DNA of 46,012 nt from Hominisplanchenecus faecis (lineage in GTDB: Bacteria; Bacillota; Clostridia; Lachnospirales; Lachnospiraceae). Numbering within the stretch: position 1 is the first letter of the stretch; each line of letters starts with the position of its first letter. Under the pieces are notes generated by a model. The model saw nothing but the letters and a program-made list of their open reading frames with translations, did not search any database and had not been told where the DNA came from. Location of the stretch: the NCBI RefSeq assembly GCF_020687205.1, contig NZ_JAJEQE010000020.1:1-46012 (forward strand), written 5' to 3'. This document shows, one piece after another, positions 1 to 8,334 of the stretch. Position numbers and translations under genes: made by a program.

Positions 1-170
1 ATGGAGCAGAACATCCAGTGGATGTTCGTTTTGCTCCGACCGAAGCGGAGCGTAGACATAAAAGTGGGATGATAATCTCACGATATGCGAATACCGGAGA
101 GGATTGTGGGAGTGCGATGCACGGAACAATCCGTAGGCATCATAGTTTGGGACTTTTGACACTCACATCA
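1..170 (-). repeat. Structured intergenic repeat, family A, copy 1
   Basis: No gene is supported before ribH. The first 40 bases form a long hairpin (GGAGCA with TGCTCC, and inside it AACATCCA with TGGATGTT). Bases 101-132 form a second stem, GGATTGT with ACAATCC, enclosing GTGC-gat-GCAC, followed by GTAGGCATC and ending near ACTTTTGAC. The same layout recurs, inverted in the window, at 41670-41854 and 45904-46012. The short reading frame at 18-200 has no plausible ribosome binding site and runs through the repeat, so it is not called. Confidence 0.7.
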
Positions 171-214
171 ATTTATAAAAAAATATTAAGTTCACAATAA
201 CAGGAGGAAAAATC

Positions 215-688
215 ATGAGACAGATCAATTTGGTAGAAGGAAAAGTAGTAGCACCGCAGGGAATGAAAGTCGGTATCGTAGCGGCGAGATTTAATGAGAT
301 CATTGTCAATAAATTACTGGGAGGTGCAGTTGACGGACTGGTAAGACATGGAGTCGAAGAAGAGAATATTACTGCTGCATGGGTACCGGGAGCATTTGAA
401 ATTCCGCTGACTGCACAGAAGATGGCACAGTCCGGAAAGTATGATGCAGTGATCTGCGTGGGAGCAGTCATCCGCGGCGATACATCACACTATGATCTGG
501 TGTGCAGCGAAGCTGCCAAAGGAATCGCACAGGTTGGACTTGCATCCGGAGTTCCGGTATTATTCGGAGTAATCACAACTGAGAATATTGAGCAGGCTAT
601 TGCACGTGCCGGAAGCAAGGCAGGAAATAAAGGATATGACTGTGCATTGTCTGCGATTGAGATGGTCAATCTGATGAAACAGCTTTAA
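215..688 (+). CDS. ribH: 6,7-dimethyl-8-ribityllumazine synthase (RibH)
   Basis: Catalyses the penultimate step of riboflavin synthesis: it condenses the ribityl-aminopyrimidinedione with dihydroxybutanone phosphate to give dimethyl-ribityllumazine. The protein assembles as a cytosolic icosahedral or pentameric shell. The 157 residues match the usual family length. Recognisable motifs in order are [12 protein letters not shown] near the N-terminus, [21 protein letters not shown] with the catalytic His region, [12 protein letters not shown], and KAGNKG near the end. The ATG has a strong AGGAGG site at about 201. It is normally the last gene of a rib operon. Upstream here is a repeat element, so the other rib genes, if adjacent, lie before the window. 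No FMN riboswitch is visible in the 214 bases present. Confidence 0.96.
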   Translation: MRQINLVEGKVVAPQGMKVGIVAARFNEIIVNKLLGGAVDGLVRHGVEEENITAAWVPGAFEIPLTAQKMAQSGKYDAVICVGAVIRGDTSHYDLVCSEAAKGIAQVGLASGVPVLFGVITTENIEQAIARAGSKAGNKGYDCALSAIEMVNLMKQL

Positions 689-705
689 GAATGAGGAAAT
701 AAAGG

Positions 706-1359
706 ATGGTAAAAACGATCATATTTGATTATGACGGGACGATTCACCAGACACTTGGAATTTATGAACCGGCATTTCGAGAAACTTATCAGTGGCTGAC
801 AGAACAGAAAGTCGCAGAAGAACAAAAGATAGCATCTTCAAGGATTGCCGGATGGCTTGGACTGAACAGCAAAGAAATGTGGGACACTTTTATGCCGGAA
901 CTGGATCAGAAATATAAAGATCAGGCAAGCAAAATGGTGGGCGAGCGGATGATCGAACAGGTCAGAAAACATAAGGCCGTGTGGTATCCGGGAGCAGAAA
1001 AGATGCTTACGACGCTGAAAAATCAGGGATATTATCTTGTAGTCCTGAGTAACTGTAAAACGGCATATCGAAAGGCACACTGGGAAGAATTTGGTATGAA
1101 ACGATGGTTCGAGCGATTTTATGACTGCGAATCCTATGGATTTCGTCCAAAAACGGAGATTGTGCAGAATATTATCCGGGAATATCCAGGCCCTTATCTG
1201 GTGATCGGAGACAGAAAACAGGATCTGGAATGTGCCAGATCCTGTGGCAGTCTGTTTGCGGGATGTCTGTATGGATATGGTGATCAGGGAGAATTGGACG
1301 GAGCAGATTATCTTGCAGAGCATGTAGGGGATATACCAGAATTATGCCATTTGGTGTAA
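706..1359 (+). CDS. HAD-superfamily hydrolase (phosphoglycolate phosphatase-like)
   Basis: A 217-residue cytosolic phosphatase of the haloacid dehalogenase family. HAD motif I is FDYDGTIHQT at the N-terminus (nucleophile Asp and acid Asp). A helical cap follows (about residues 17-80). Motif II is VVLSNCK (Ser near 118), motif III the Lys in RPKTE, and motif IV VIGDRKQDLECAR with the Mg-binding Asp pair. This pattern fits the Gph/PGP-like subfamily I, but the substrate cannot be told from sequence. It lies 17 bases after ribH on the same strand, so co-transcription is likely. Some HAD phosphatases dephosphorylate the pyrimidine intermediate of riboflavin synthesis, which would make a role next to ribH plausible but unproven. 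A terminator follows at 1391. Confidence 0.9.
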   Translation: MVKTIIFDYDGTIHQTLGIYEPAFRETYQWLTEQKVAEEQKIASSRIAGWLGLNSKEMWDTFMPELDQKYKDQASKMVGERMIEQVRKHKAVWYPGAEKMLTTLKNQGYYLVVLSNCKTAYRKAHWEEFGMKRWFERFYDCESYGFRPKTEIVQNIIREYPGPYLVIGDRKQDLECARSCGSLFAGCLYGYGDQGELDGADYLAEHVGDIPELCHLV

Positions 1360-1390
1360 GTGTGATTGGGTAATGTCAGAAATATTTGTT

Positions 1391-1431
1391 GAAACCGTGT
1401 GATACGAATTTCGTTTTCATGCGGTTTTTTT
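1391..1431 (+). terminator. Rho-independent terminator after ribH-HAD
   Basis: AAACCGTGTGA pairs (one G-U) with TCATGCGGTTT around a short loop and is followed by a run of seven T. It ends the ribH-HAD transcript. It lies inside the long upstream extension of the next reading frame, which argues that the next gene starts at 1593 and not at the TTG at 1386. Confidence 0.8.
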
Positions 1432-1440
1432 CAAAAAGGA

Positions 1441-1457
1441 AGTTAGATAAAACTAAC
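1441..1457. promoter_or_regulatory. Possible DtxR/MntR-type metal-regulator box
   Basis: AGTTAGATAAAACTAAC is an imperfect inverted repeat. Aligned to the 16-base core of the perfect palindrome in the mntH promoter (14205-14222), it agrees at 14 of 16 positions. It lies about 46 bases before the predicted -35 of the downstream promoter, so its mode of action is unclear. The regulator identity is inferred from resemblance only. Confidence 0.4.
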
Positions 1458-1502
1458 AAAAGTATTCCTTTTCCTTTTATCAGAAAAACAGAGGATTTTA
1501 AA

Positions 1503-1531
1503 TTGACCGTATCAGGGAGATATTATATAAT
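1503..1531 (+). promoter_or_regulatory. Sigma-A promoter for lipoprotein/sensor kinase pair
   Basis: TTGACC (1503-1508) and TATAAT (1526-1531) are separated by exactly 17 bases. The ATG of the lipoprotein gene follows at 1593 after a GGGAG ribosome binding site, giving a leader of about 55 bases. Confidence 0.8.
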
Positions 1532-1592
1532 AGAAATATTACAGTTTTACAGGAAAAATCATATAACCGTGCAGATAAAAGGGAGTAACTAT

Positions 1593-2462
1593 ATGCATTT
1601 TGAAAAAAGAACAGCTAGAAATCGAAAATATCGGAAAATTTTGCACAGTCGTCAGCAAAATCTGATTTTACTTGGAGTTTTCGTCTTTGTGATAAGCATC
1701 GTATGCGGCTGCAGTAACCAGAAGGAGCAGGAGTCGGATGGCAGTCTGCAGAAGATAACAGTGGGCATTGATAAATTTGAGCCGTATTCCTATCTTGACA
1801 TGGACGGAAATTATACCGGCGTTGACATTGAGATCGCATCGAAAGTATTTCATGAACTTGGGTATGAACCAGATTTTAAGTTTATTACGTGGAGTGAAAA
1901 ACACACCTGCCTTGCGGACGGCACGATAGACTGTATCTGGAGCTGCTATTCTATGAATGACCGGGAAAACGATTATCAGTGGGCGGGACCTTATCTGTAC
2001 AGCCGTCAGGTGATCGCAGTTGCTTCTGACAGTGATATTCAGACATTCGATGATCTTCTTGGGAAGAATGTTGGAGTACAGGATACGACAAGAGCAGCTG
2101 AACTCTTTTTTCATACGATCGACTCTGCATTGCCGGAAGTAAAGCAGGTGAACTGCTTTGCGACAACGGAAGATATGTTTGCAGCACTTCGCAAAGAATA
2201 TGTCGATGCGATTGCAGGACATGAAGCTTTGCTGAATGAATTTATTATAAATGGAAAGGGCAAATATCGATTATTGGATGAAAGTCCTTATATTTCAAAA
2301 ATAGGCATTGCATTTCAAAAGGGGACGCATGAGGAGCTTACCAAAAAGATAAACGGGCTGATAAAAGAAATGAGTGAAGATGGTACGATTGGCAGTATTG
2401 CAGAAAAATATGGACTTGATGCGGAGAAAGTTGTGATAAGAGGAGGTTCCGATGAAAAGTAA
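1593..2462 (+). CDS. Solute-binding lipoprotein (SBP_bac_3 family)
   Basis: A 289-residue extracytoplasmic solute-binding protein of the amino-acid ABC-transporter type. A basic N-terminus and hydrophobic stretch (about residues 24-37) lead to a lipobox VCGC with the lipid-modified Cys at 40, so the protein should be membrane-anchored on the outside. The mature part carries the family openings VGIDKFEPYSYLDMDGNYTGVDIEIA and GKNVGVQDTT, and a C-terminal lobe with KIGIAFQKG. The start at 1593 is chosen because it has a GGGAG site, a promoter just upstream and a proper signal peptide; the longer frame from 1386 crosses a terminator. It overlaps the following sensor kinase by 11 bases and has no permease or ATPase gene beside it. 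It may therefore feed ligand information to the kinase, though a scavenging role for a distant transporter is not excluded. Confidence 0.9.
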   Translation: MHFEKRTARNRKYRKILHSRQQNLILLGVFVFVISIVCGCSNQKEQESDGSLQKITVGIDKFEPYSYLDMDGNYTGVDIEIASKVFHELGYEPDFKFITWSEKHTCLADGTIDCIWSCYSMNDRENDYQWAGPYLYSRQVIAVASDSDIQTFDDLLGKNVGVQDTTRAAELFFHTIDSALPEVKQVNCFATTEDMFAALRKEYVDAIAGHEALLNEFIINGKGKYRLLDESPYISKIGIAFQKGTHEELTKKINGLIKEMSEDGTIGSIAEKYGLDAEKVVIRGGSDEK

Positions 2463-5367
2463 AAAACGCCCGGGAATATCCGGAATCCTTTTGATCGTGT
2501 TGATTCTGGTCGGGATGATCGTATGGGGAATCTTTACGGGATTAGACCGAAGAGAGCTGAGTGAGACACTGGATAAGACAACTTTAGTTGCCAAAAATAA
2601 ACTGCAGGATTATGATAATTATACGGCAAATGACAGGGTAAAAAGTCTGGTGCGGCTGTTGGATAAAACAAAGGAACTGGGCACAAATCTGAGTAAAATT
2701 AATAAATACGGACAGCAGGATCTGGATGAATACATTACGGAACAGAGACTGAGCGGTGCCTTTGTATCTGATAAAAATCTGAATGTAGTGCTTCAGGGAC
2801 AGCAGAATCTGGATTCGGAAAATCTGTGGAACGAAATTATCGGCAAAGGTTATGTAAAAGAAGTTCTGGAACATCCGGAAGCAACCTACACAGAACGCAT
2901 TACGGTGAACCGTGAGGAGTATGATCTTGCAGTTGTGCCGCGTCAGGATGCCGAAGGTTTGGTGATCGCCTATGCAGAAAAAAACAGCAATACACTGGGT
3001 GATATGACACTGGAATCTGTTTTTTCAGATTTTCTGGTCAATATGCATGGTGTGATCATGGTATGCCTCGATGATACGGTTGTCAGTACCAATCAGGAAA
3101 CACTGCTTGGAAAGACCATGCAGGAAATGCGGAAATATTACAACAGCAGGCCGGAAGGAAATGAAAGCGGGATTATCCGCATAAAACCAGATCATAAGAT
3201 CTGGTACGGCCATAAAGATAAAATGAAAGAATATGCGATCTATATATTCTTTCCGGCATCACAGATATTTATGGCACGGACGGTTGTCTGTGGATTGTAC
3301 ACGGCTGTGGCAATTCTTGTATATCTGCTGTTTTTGCTGATCAAGAGTAATCTGGAAAAGGTTACGCTGAAACAGAGTCAGAAACGTATGAGGATCATCA
3401 ATGCACTCGGTACAGCATACGCATCTATCGTCCTGTTTGATCTGGAAAAGGATAAAGTAGAGATGATAAAGACTTCCGGGGATACTTCTATGCCTTCCGG
3501 AGATCAGATCTTATCCAAAAAGATTCAGCAAAATCATATAAATGAGATGCTGACATCTGAGTATCGGGAAGGTTTTCTGGAATTTATTGACATGGACACC
3601 GTGGCACAGCGGCTGAAGGGACAGCAGTCACTGACTTATACAAGCCAGATGGAAAAGGGCACATGGCTTCTTTCCGTGATCGTACCGCAGCGTTTTGACA
3701 GTGACGGGAATATCAGGGCAGTGTTGCTGGCAAACCGGGATATCACGAAAGAAAAAGAGAAAGAACTGGAGCAGGAGAGAGAGCTGAGAAATGCACTGGC
3801 AGCAGCAGAACATGCCAACAAAGCGAAGACAAATTTCCTGAACAGTATTTCACACGATATCCGCACGCCAATGAATGCTGTGATCGGATTTACAGCTCTG
3901 GCAACAACGCATATTGATAATAAAGATCTGGTGATGGAGTATCTGAAAAAAATAAGTATATCGAGCCGTCATCTCTTAAGTCTGATCAATGATGTGCTGG
4001 ATATGAGCCGGATCGAGAGCGGTAATGTCAAACTGGAAGAAGTCAAAGTGCATCTTCCGGATGTCTTCCATGATCTGAGGGTTATTATTCAGGGTAGTAT
4101 TGCGGCAAAACAGCAGGAGTTATATATAGACACGCAGAATGTGGTACATGAGGATGTTGTCATTGATAAGCTTCGGCTGAATCAGGTGCTTCTCAACATC
4201 GTTGGAAATGCAGTAAAATTTACGTCAGTCGGCGGTATGATCAATATCCGGGTCAGTGAAAATCCATGCAGCAAAGAAGGATATGCAAGTTATTCGTTCA
4301 GTGTGAAAGACAATGGCATAGGGATGTCAGAAGAATTTCAGGAGCATATCTTTGATGCATTTGCGAGAGAACAGACAGTTACAAAGAGCGGGATCCAGGG
4401 AACCGGTCTTGGAATGGCAATCTCCAAAAACATTGTCAATATGATGGGAGGAACCATCACGGTAAACAGTGAAGTCGGAAAAGGTTCTGAGTTTATTGTT
4501 TCTATCGAATGTAAGATTACCGGCGAAACGGTAAAATACAAATCGGTTCCGGAACTGCAGGGAGCCAGAGCACTGGTTGTGGATGACGATGCCAATACCT
4601 GTATGAGTGTCTGCAAGATGCTGCGTGATATAGAAATGCTGGCAGACTGGACTACTTCCGGTAAAGAAGCTGTACTGCGTGCAAAAGAAGCCTGCGAGAT
4701 AAAAAAAGAATTCAAAGCATATATTATCGACTGGCAAATGCCGGATATGAATGGTATTGAAACAGTCAGAAGGATACGAAAAGTGATCGGAAATGACACA
4801 CCGATCATCATTCTTACTGCGTATGACTGGGCGGATATTGCGGAGGAAGCAAAAGAAGCAGGAGTTACTGCGTTTGTATCCAAACCGCTGTTTATGTCCG
4901 AACTCAGAGCAGCACTGACGCAGCAGGCAGTCGGGACGGAAAAAGATGCAGCAGTTGAAAAGAAACATTATAACCATGCCGGAAAAAGAGTGCTTTTAGT
5001 TGAGGACAATGAACTGAACCGAGAGATCGCAGCTGCAATCATGGAGGAAGCAGGGCTTATTGTGGATTCCGTAGAAGACGGAATAGATGCCGTGGAAAGA
5101 ATGGGATCTGCAGAAGAATCCAGATATGATGCGATCCTGATGGATATTCAGATGCCGAAGATGGATGGTTATATGGCAACAAGAGAAATCCGCACACTTG
5201 ACAACAATAAAAAAGCCAATATTCCGATCATTGCCATGACGGCAAATGCGTTTGAGGAAGATAAAAAGAAAGCTCTTGAAGCCGGAATGAATGCCCATAT
5301 CGCAAAACCGATCAGCATTGATGCTATTATGGAGGTACTGGATCAGATCTTTGACAGAAGAAAATAA
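2452..5367 (+). CDS. Hybrid sensor histidine kinase with two receiver domains
   Basis: A 971-residue membrane phosphorelay protein. Transmembrane helix 1 is at about residues 6-27 and helix 2 at about 277-297. The roughly 250 residues between them form an outside sensor of the Cache type by position. After a PAS-like/linker segment comes HisKA with SISHDIRTPMNAVIGF (phospho-accepting His468). The ATPase domain follows with N-box LLNIVGNAVKFT, DNGIGMSEEF and GTGLGMAISK. Receiver 1 has VVDDD and phospho-Asp760 in IIDWQMPDMNG; receiver 2 has VEDNELNRE and Asp898 in LMDIQMPKMDG. Both keep the conserved Lys of SKP/AKP. No Hpt or DNA-binding output domain is present, so phosphate should pass to a separate partner or act through protein contact. 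The start has a strong AGGAGG site and overlaps the lipoprotein gene. Confidence 0.95.
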   Translation: MKSKKRPGISGILLIVLILVGMIVWGIFTGLDRRELSETLDKTTLVAKNKLQDYDNYTANDRVKSLVRLLDKTKELGTNLSKINKYGQQDLDEYITEQRLSGAFVSDKNLNVVLQGQQNLDSENLWNEIIGKGYVKEVLEHPEATYTERITVNREEYDLAVVPRQDAEGLVIAYAEKNSNTLGDMTLESVFSDFLVNMHGVIMVCLDDTVVSTNQETLLGKTMQEMRKYYNSRPEGNESGIIRIKPDHKIWYGHKDKMKEYAIYIFFPASQIFMARTVVCGLYTAVAILVYLLFLLIKSNLEKVTLKQSQKRMRIINALGTAYASIVLFDLEKDKVEMIKTSGDTSMPSGDQILSKKIQQNHINEMLTSEYREGFLEFIDMDTVAQRLKGQQSLTYTSQMEKGTWLLSVIVPQRFDSDGNIRAVLLANRDITKEKEKELEQERELRNALAAAEHANKAKTNFLNSISHDIRTPMNAVIGFTALATTHIDNKDLVMEYLKKISISSRHLLSLINDVLDMSRIESGNVKLEEVKVHLPDVFHDLRVIIQGSIAAKQQELYIDTQNVVHEDVVIDKLRLNQVLLNIVGNAVKFTSVGGMINIRVSENPCSKEGYASYSFSVKDNGIGMSEEFQEHIFDAFAREQTVTKSGIQGTGLGMAISKNIVNMMGGTITVNSEVGKGSEFIVSIECKITGETVKYKSVPELQGARALVVDDDANTCMSVCKMLRDIEMLADWTTSGKEAVLRAKEACEIKKEFKAYIIDWQMPDMNGIETVRRIRKVIGNDTPIIILTAYDWADIAEEAKEAGVTAFVSKPLFMSELRAALTQQAVGTEKDAAVEKKHYNHAGKRVLLVEDNELNREIAAAIMEEAGLIVDSVEDGIDAVERMGSAEESRYDAILMDIQMPKMDGYMATREIRTLDNNKKANIPIIAMTANAFEEDKKKALEAGMNAHIAKPISIDAIMEVLDQIFDRRK

Positions 5368-5426
5368 GGGGGAAGTTATGAAACAGTGAAGAACATAATG
5401 GTAAATCATAACAGGAAGTGAAAAAT

Positions 5427-5552
5427 ATGCTTGTCGGCGGAGAAGGCATTTTTAATACCGTTGTCAGAGGATCGGGTAAAGTGATCTTACAGACAATGCC
5501 GATCAGTAAGGTGGCAGAATTACTGACTCCGTTTTTTACAAAAAATAAATAA
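5427..5552 (+). pseudogene. C-terminal remnant of an AIM24/TIGR00266-family gene
   Basis: Forty-one codons read MLVGGEGIFNTVVRGSGK and then LQTMPISKVAELLTPFF. This resembles the C-terminal strands of AIM24 (DUF124) family proteins, which are normally over 200 residues. Everything before this is missing and no upstream frame supplies it, so it is a truncated remnant. The family's function is poorly understood (mitochondrial biogenesis factor in yeast, unknown in bacteria). Confidence 0.65.
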
Positions 5553-5563
5553 GGGAAGAACCC

Positions 5564-5884
5564 ATGAAAAAGAAAAAAAGAAACAGCCGTTCAGACAGAA
5601 ACGGTCATGCAGACAGAAACAACCGTTCAGACAGAAACAGAACCGGATCAGGACTTCCAGGGCAGGGAAAGACTTAAACTTAGTTTATTTACCGTGTATT
5701 ATCCGGAAGAATGGAAGTACGACAAAGAAAGAATGCAGAATATGCGGTAATGCCGGAAAATGATTCCGGAAGGTGCACGTATATGTATCGCCATGAGCAG
5801 TCAGGTACGTCTTATGATATCAGAGTAGAAGGAGAGGCAGCAAGTGATTCTGTCAAAGAATTGCTGGAAGGCGTTGTGATGTAA
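5564..5884 (+). pseudogene. Frameshifted remnant of a secreted or lipoprotein-like gene
   Basis: An ATG with a site at about 5551 opens a frame that goes off course in an A-rich run. Dropping one A there gives repeated TETxVQTE-like units, then ERLKLSLFTVYYPEEWKYD. A second shift near 5730 is needed to continue as AEYAVMPENDSG and EQSGTSYDIRVEGEAS to a TAA at 5882. The pieces read as one protein only with at least two corrections, so it is broken. Family not recognised. Confidence 0.5.
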
Positions 5885-6220
5885 TTAAAGGATGAAGGAA
5901 ATAAAGACGCACCGTGGCCATGGGAGGGAGAGCCTGTTGAGCCTGTATTGACAGAACAGATGGTAGGTTTTTATACGATCGTTCCGGAATATATACTATT
6001 TAAAGAAGCACAGGGTGTCATGCAGATTATGGATCACCAGTTTGTAAAACATGACGACCAGGTATACCATTTGCTGGAGAATAAGCTGGATACTTACAAG
6101 TATTCAGAAAGTGGACTTGAATTTGTTTCCTCAATGGAACTAGAAAGAGATTGTGAATATCTCTCAGGGGACGACAGCGGAATGCTGTATCTTTCACCGG
6201 AAATATATCATCTGATGTGA
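5885..6220 (+). pseudogene. Open frame of unknown function, probably part of the decayed region
   Basis: Directly after the TAA at 5882 the same frame stays open to 6220. It starts with DEGNKDAPWPWEGEPVEPV and includes TEQMVGFYTIVPEY and ELERDCEYLSGDD. The only starts are a TTG at 5948 or internal ATGs, none with a convincing ribosome binding site. It could be the C-terminal end of the same broken gene (an in-frame stop) or a separate small acidic protein of about 90 residues. I do not recognise a family. Confidence 0.4.
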
Positions 6221-6252
6221 AAGTCGCAGTTATGGAAAAATGTCAGTAAAAA

Positions 6253-6288
6253 TTCCTATGGAAAAAATAAAACATATATTCCATAGAA
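6253..6288. promoter_or_regulatory. Inverted repeat before the YeiH-type exporter
   Basis: TTCCTATGGAA at 6253-6263 is mirrored by TTCCATAGAA at 6279-6288 (10 bases with one bulge) 55 bases before the start codon. It may be an operator; no regulator is assigned. Confidence 0.4.
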
Positions 6289-6343
6289 GAAAAGTAAGAG
6301 AACGAATATAATGATCCCAAGTTGTTTGAAGGAGGAGATCATT

Positions 6344-7720
6344 ATGAGTAGTCAAAGAAAGGCAGAAGCTGCGACATCAGAGAATATCGTAACAACAGAG
6401 ACATCCAGTCTGAGTGATCTTTGGAAAAAAGAGGATTGGCTGGCAGTATGGATCGGATTTATCATCATCGCAGTCGGTGCTGTGGCCGTGATCACAGGAG
6501 CATTTGATTTTAACGCTGCAAAATTCAGCACCTGGGGTCATGGAACAAGTTTTTTTGAACAGGTAAACGCAGGATTTTTCGGAAAACTGATCCTGACAGT
6601 GGCTGTACTTGGAGTACTGTTTACTGTTGGAAACCACCTGAAGGGATTATCCGTTAAAAAATACCTTCCGGCATTTCTGGGACTGTTTCTTCTGGCAGTT
6701 CTGGTAAGATTTATCAGTGCCGAATATACCTTGAACCGCTGGCTGGAATGGGCATTTTTTGCAATCCTGATCGGAATTCTGGTATCCAACACCATCGGAG
6801 TACCGGCATGGCTGAAGCCGGCGATCCAGACAGAATTCTATATCAAAGTCGGACTGATGATCATGGGATTTTCCGTACTGTTTTCCAATATTGTTAATTT
6901 TGGACTTTACGGACTGGGGATTGCATGGATCGTAACACCAATCGTTATTCTTTTCATGTGGTGGTTCGGAACCAGGGTTTTAAAAATTGACAATAAATCG
7001 TTTGTCATTACCCTGGCAACCGCAACCTCTGTGTGCGGAACTTCTGCTGTGATCGCCGTTGGCGCAGCAAGCAAAGCAAAGAAAAATGATCTTTCACTGA
7101 CCGTATCCATATCTATTATCTTTACGGTACTGATGATGGTATTTGAACCGGTACTGATCCGTGTAACCGGTCTTGGAGAGCTGATAGGCGGTGCCCTGAT
7201 CGGTGGTACTGTCGATTCAACCGGAGCAGTAACCGTAGCAGGTACTGCACTTGGTGAAACAGCACAGACGGCTGCAGTCCTTGTAAAATCCATCCAGAAT
7301 ATCCTGATCGGATTTATCGCATTTGCAGTTGCAGTATTTTTTGCAACAAAAGTTGAAAATAACGGAGAAAGCAGCAGAAAAATCGGGGTATCCGAAATCT
7401 GGTACAGACTTCCGAAATTTATCCTTGGATTTTTTGCCGCTTCCTTAATTGCATCTTTTATAGCAGTTCCGGCATTCGGAAAAGAGACGGTTTCATCCAT
7501 CAACAGTGTACTGGATCAGTATAAAAACTGGGCATTTGTTCTGGCATTTACAAGTATCGGACTGGAAACAAATTTTCGTGAGATCAAAGAACAGTTCCAG
7601 GGCGGAAAGCCACTGACACTTTATGTGGTTGGGCAGTTGTTTAACATTGTTCTGACTTTTGCAGCAGTCTATCTGCTCTTAAGCGGAAAATTTTTCCCAC
7701 TGCCAAATCTGGCATTATAA
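6344..7720 (+). CDS. YeiH/UPF0324-family putative sulfate exporter
   Basis: A 458-residue integral membrane protein with about ten to eleven hydrophobic segments. It is recognised by family signatures such as GVPAWLKPAIQTEFYIKVGLMIMGFSVLF, ATATSVCGTSAVIAVGAASKAK, GGTVDSTGAVTVAGTALGE, and a closing FTSIGLETNFREI. Members of this family are annotated as sulfate or sulfite exporters on limited evidence, so the substrate is an inference. The start at 6344 has a full AAGGAGGAG site; an in-frame ATG at 6311 lacks one. It is followed 14 bases later by a small membrane protein that probably belongs to the same unit, then by a terminator. An inverted repeat upstream may control both. Confidence 0.9.
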   Translation: MSSQRKAEAATSENIVTTETSSLSDLWKKEDWLAVWIGFIIIAVGAVAVITGAFDFNAAKFSTWGHGTSFFEQVNAGFFGKLILTVAVLGVLFTVGNHLKGLSVKKYLPAFLGLFLLAVLVRFISAEYTLNRWLEWAFFAILIGILVSNTIGVPAWLKPAIQTEFYIKVGLMIMGFSVLFSNIVNFGLYGLGIAWIVTPIVILFMWWFGTRVLKIDNKSFVITLATATSVCGTSAVIAVGAASKAKKNDLSLTVSISIIFTVLMMVFEPVLIRVTGLGELIGGALIGGTVDSTGAVTVAGTALGETAQTAAVLVKSIQNILIGFIAFAVAVFFATKVENNGESSRKIGVSEIWYRLPKFILGFFAASLIASFIAVPAFGKETVSSINSVLDQYKNWAFVLAFTSIGLETNFREIKEQFQGGKPLTLYVVGQLFNIVLTFAAVYLLLSGKFFPLPNLAL

Positions 7721-7734
7721 GGAGATGCAGGGCT

Positions 7735-8040
7735 ATGAAGAAAAAAACAGGAAAAAAGAAAAATCTGTTTTCGATGGTAAATTATACCGTTCTGGTGCTG
7801 ACGATCATTGCAGCCGTTTATATCATGGCAAATGGTCTGGGATTGATCGATGGCCTGGACTTTGGAGCAGGGGCATATTATTATGCGGACATTCCACAGT
7901 TTGCAAAATATGTAGATGGATCTTGCTACACATCACCGGTTTCCATGAAGGTGCTCATTGCACTGTTCCTGATCTGGGGATTCTTCATGTATAAACTCTG
8001 GGGATGGATTGAAAAAAAGATAAGTAAAAATAAAATCTGA
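7735..8040 (+). CDS. Small two-helix membrane protein, partner of the YeiH-type exporter
   Basis: A 101-residue protein with a very basic N-terminus (KKKTGKKK), a hydrophobic helix at about residues 16-35, a loop rich in Tyr and Asp with one Cys (GSCYTSP), and a second helix at about 69-87 ending in a basic tail. An AAGGAGATG site overlapping the exporter stop supports this start over the out-of-frame ATG at 7725. I do not recognise a family. Its position directly after the exporter and before the shared terminator suggests an accessory subunit. Confidence 0.75.
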   Translation: MKKKTGKKKNLFSMVNYTVLVLTIIAAVYIMANGLGLIDGLDFGAGAYYYADIPQFAKYVDGSCYTSPVSMKVLIALFLIWGFFMYKLWGWIEKKISKNKI

Positions 8041-8041
8041 T

Positions 8042-8076
8042 AAAAAGCCTGCCGCAGAGGATGCGGCAGGCTTTTT
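8042..8076 (+). terminator. Rho-independent terminator after the exporter unit
   Basis: AAAAAGCCTGCCGCA pairs perfectly with TGCGGCAGGCTTTTT around a short loop (AGAGGA), ending in a T run. Confidence 0.93.
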
Positions 8077-8159
8077 CAATTCGCAGATATTGATTGGGAG
8101 AAAAAGGTTGTGATGTCTTCTTATAAAATTGTTTACATACCCGGAAAGAAACAAAAACA

Positions 8160-8188
8160 TTGACAAACATCACACAGAGAGTTATCAT
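8160..8188 (+). promoter_or_regulatory. Sigma-A promoter for the Rpn nuclease gene
   Basis: TTGACA at 8160-8165 and TATCAT at 8183-8188 with a 17-base spacer. The leader to the start codon at 8335 is about 140 bases and contains a long-loop hairpin. Confidence 0.7.
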
Positions 8189-8258
8189 AACTACATAAAG
8201 GTTCTAAAACAAATCTAAATTCATTGCCGTTCGGCAGGAAAATCCAGAAAAGAGACCT

Positions 8259-8306
8259 GCACGAAGCGGCAGAAACAGGAATCATGCAACCATAGCAGCT
8301 TCGTGC
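8259..8306 (+). promoter_or_regulatory. Hairpin in the Rpn leader
   Basis: GCACGAAGC (8259-8267) pairs perfectly with GCTTCGTGC (8298-8306) around a 30-base loop, just before the AAGGAG ribosome binding site. It could affect translation, or be a leftover of a repeat. No T run follows, so it is not a terminator. Confidence 0.5.
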
Positions 8307-8334
8307 CCAAAACAGAAGAAAAGGAGCGAAGCCT

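Noticed and set aside
18-200. 60-codon frame before ribH
   Set aside because: No ribosome binding site; lies in a hairpin-rich repeat also found at two other places in the window.
1386-1592. N-terminal extension of the lipoprotein gene from a TTG
   Set aside because: Crosses a terminator and the promoter; the ATG at 1593 has a ribosome binding site and a proper lipoprotein signal.
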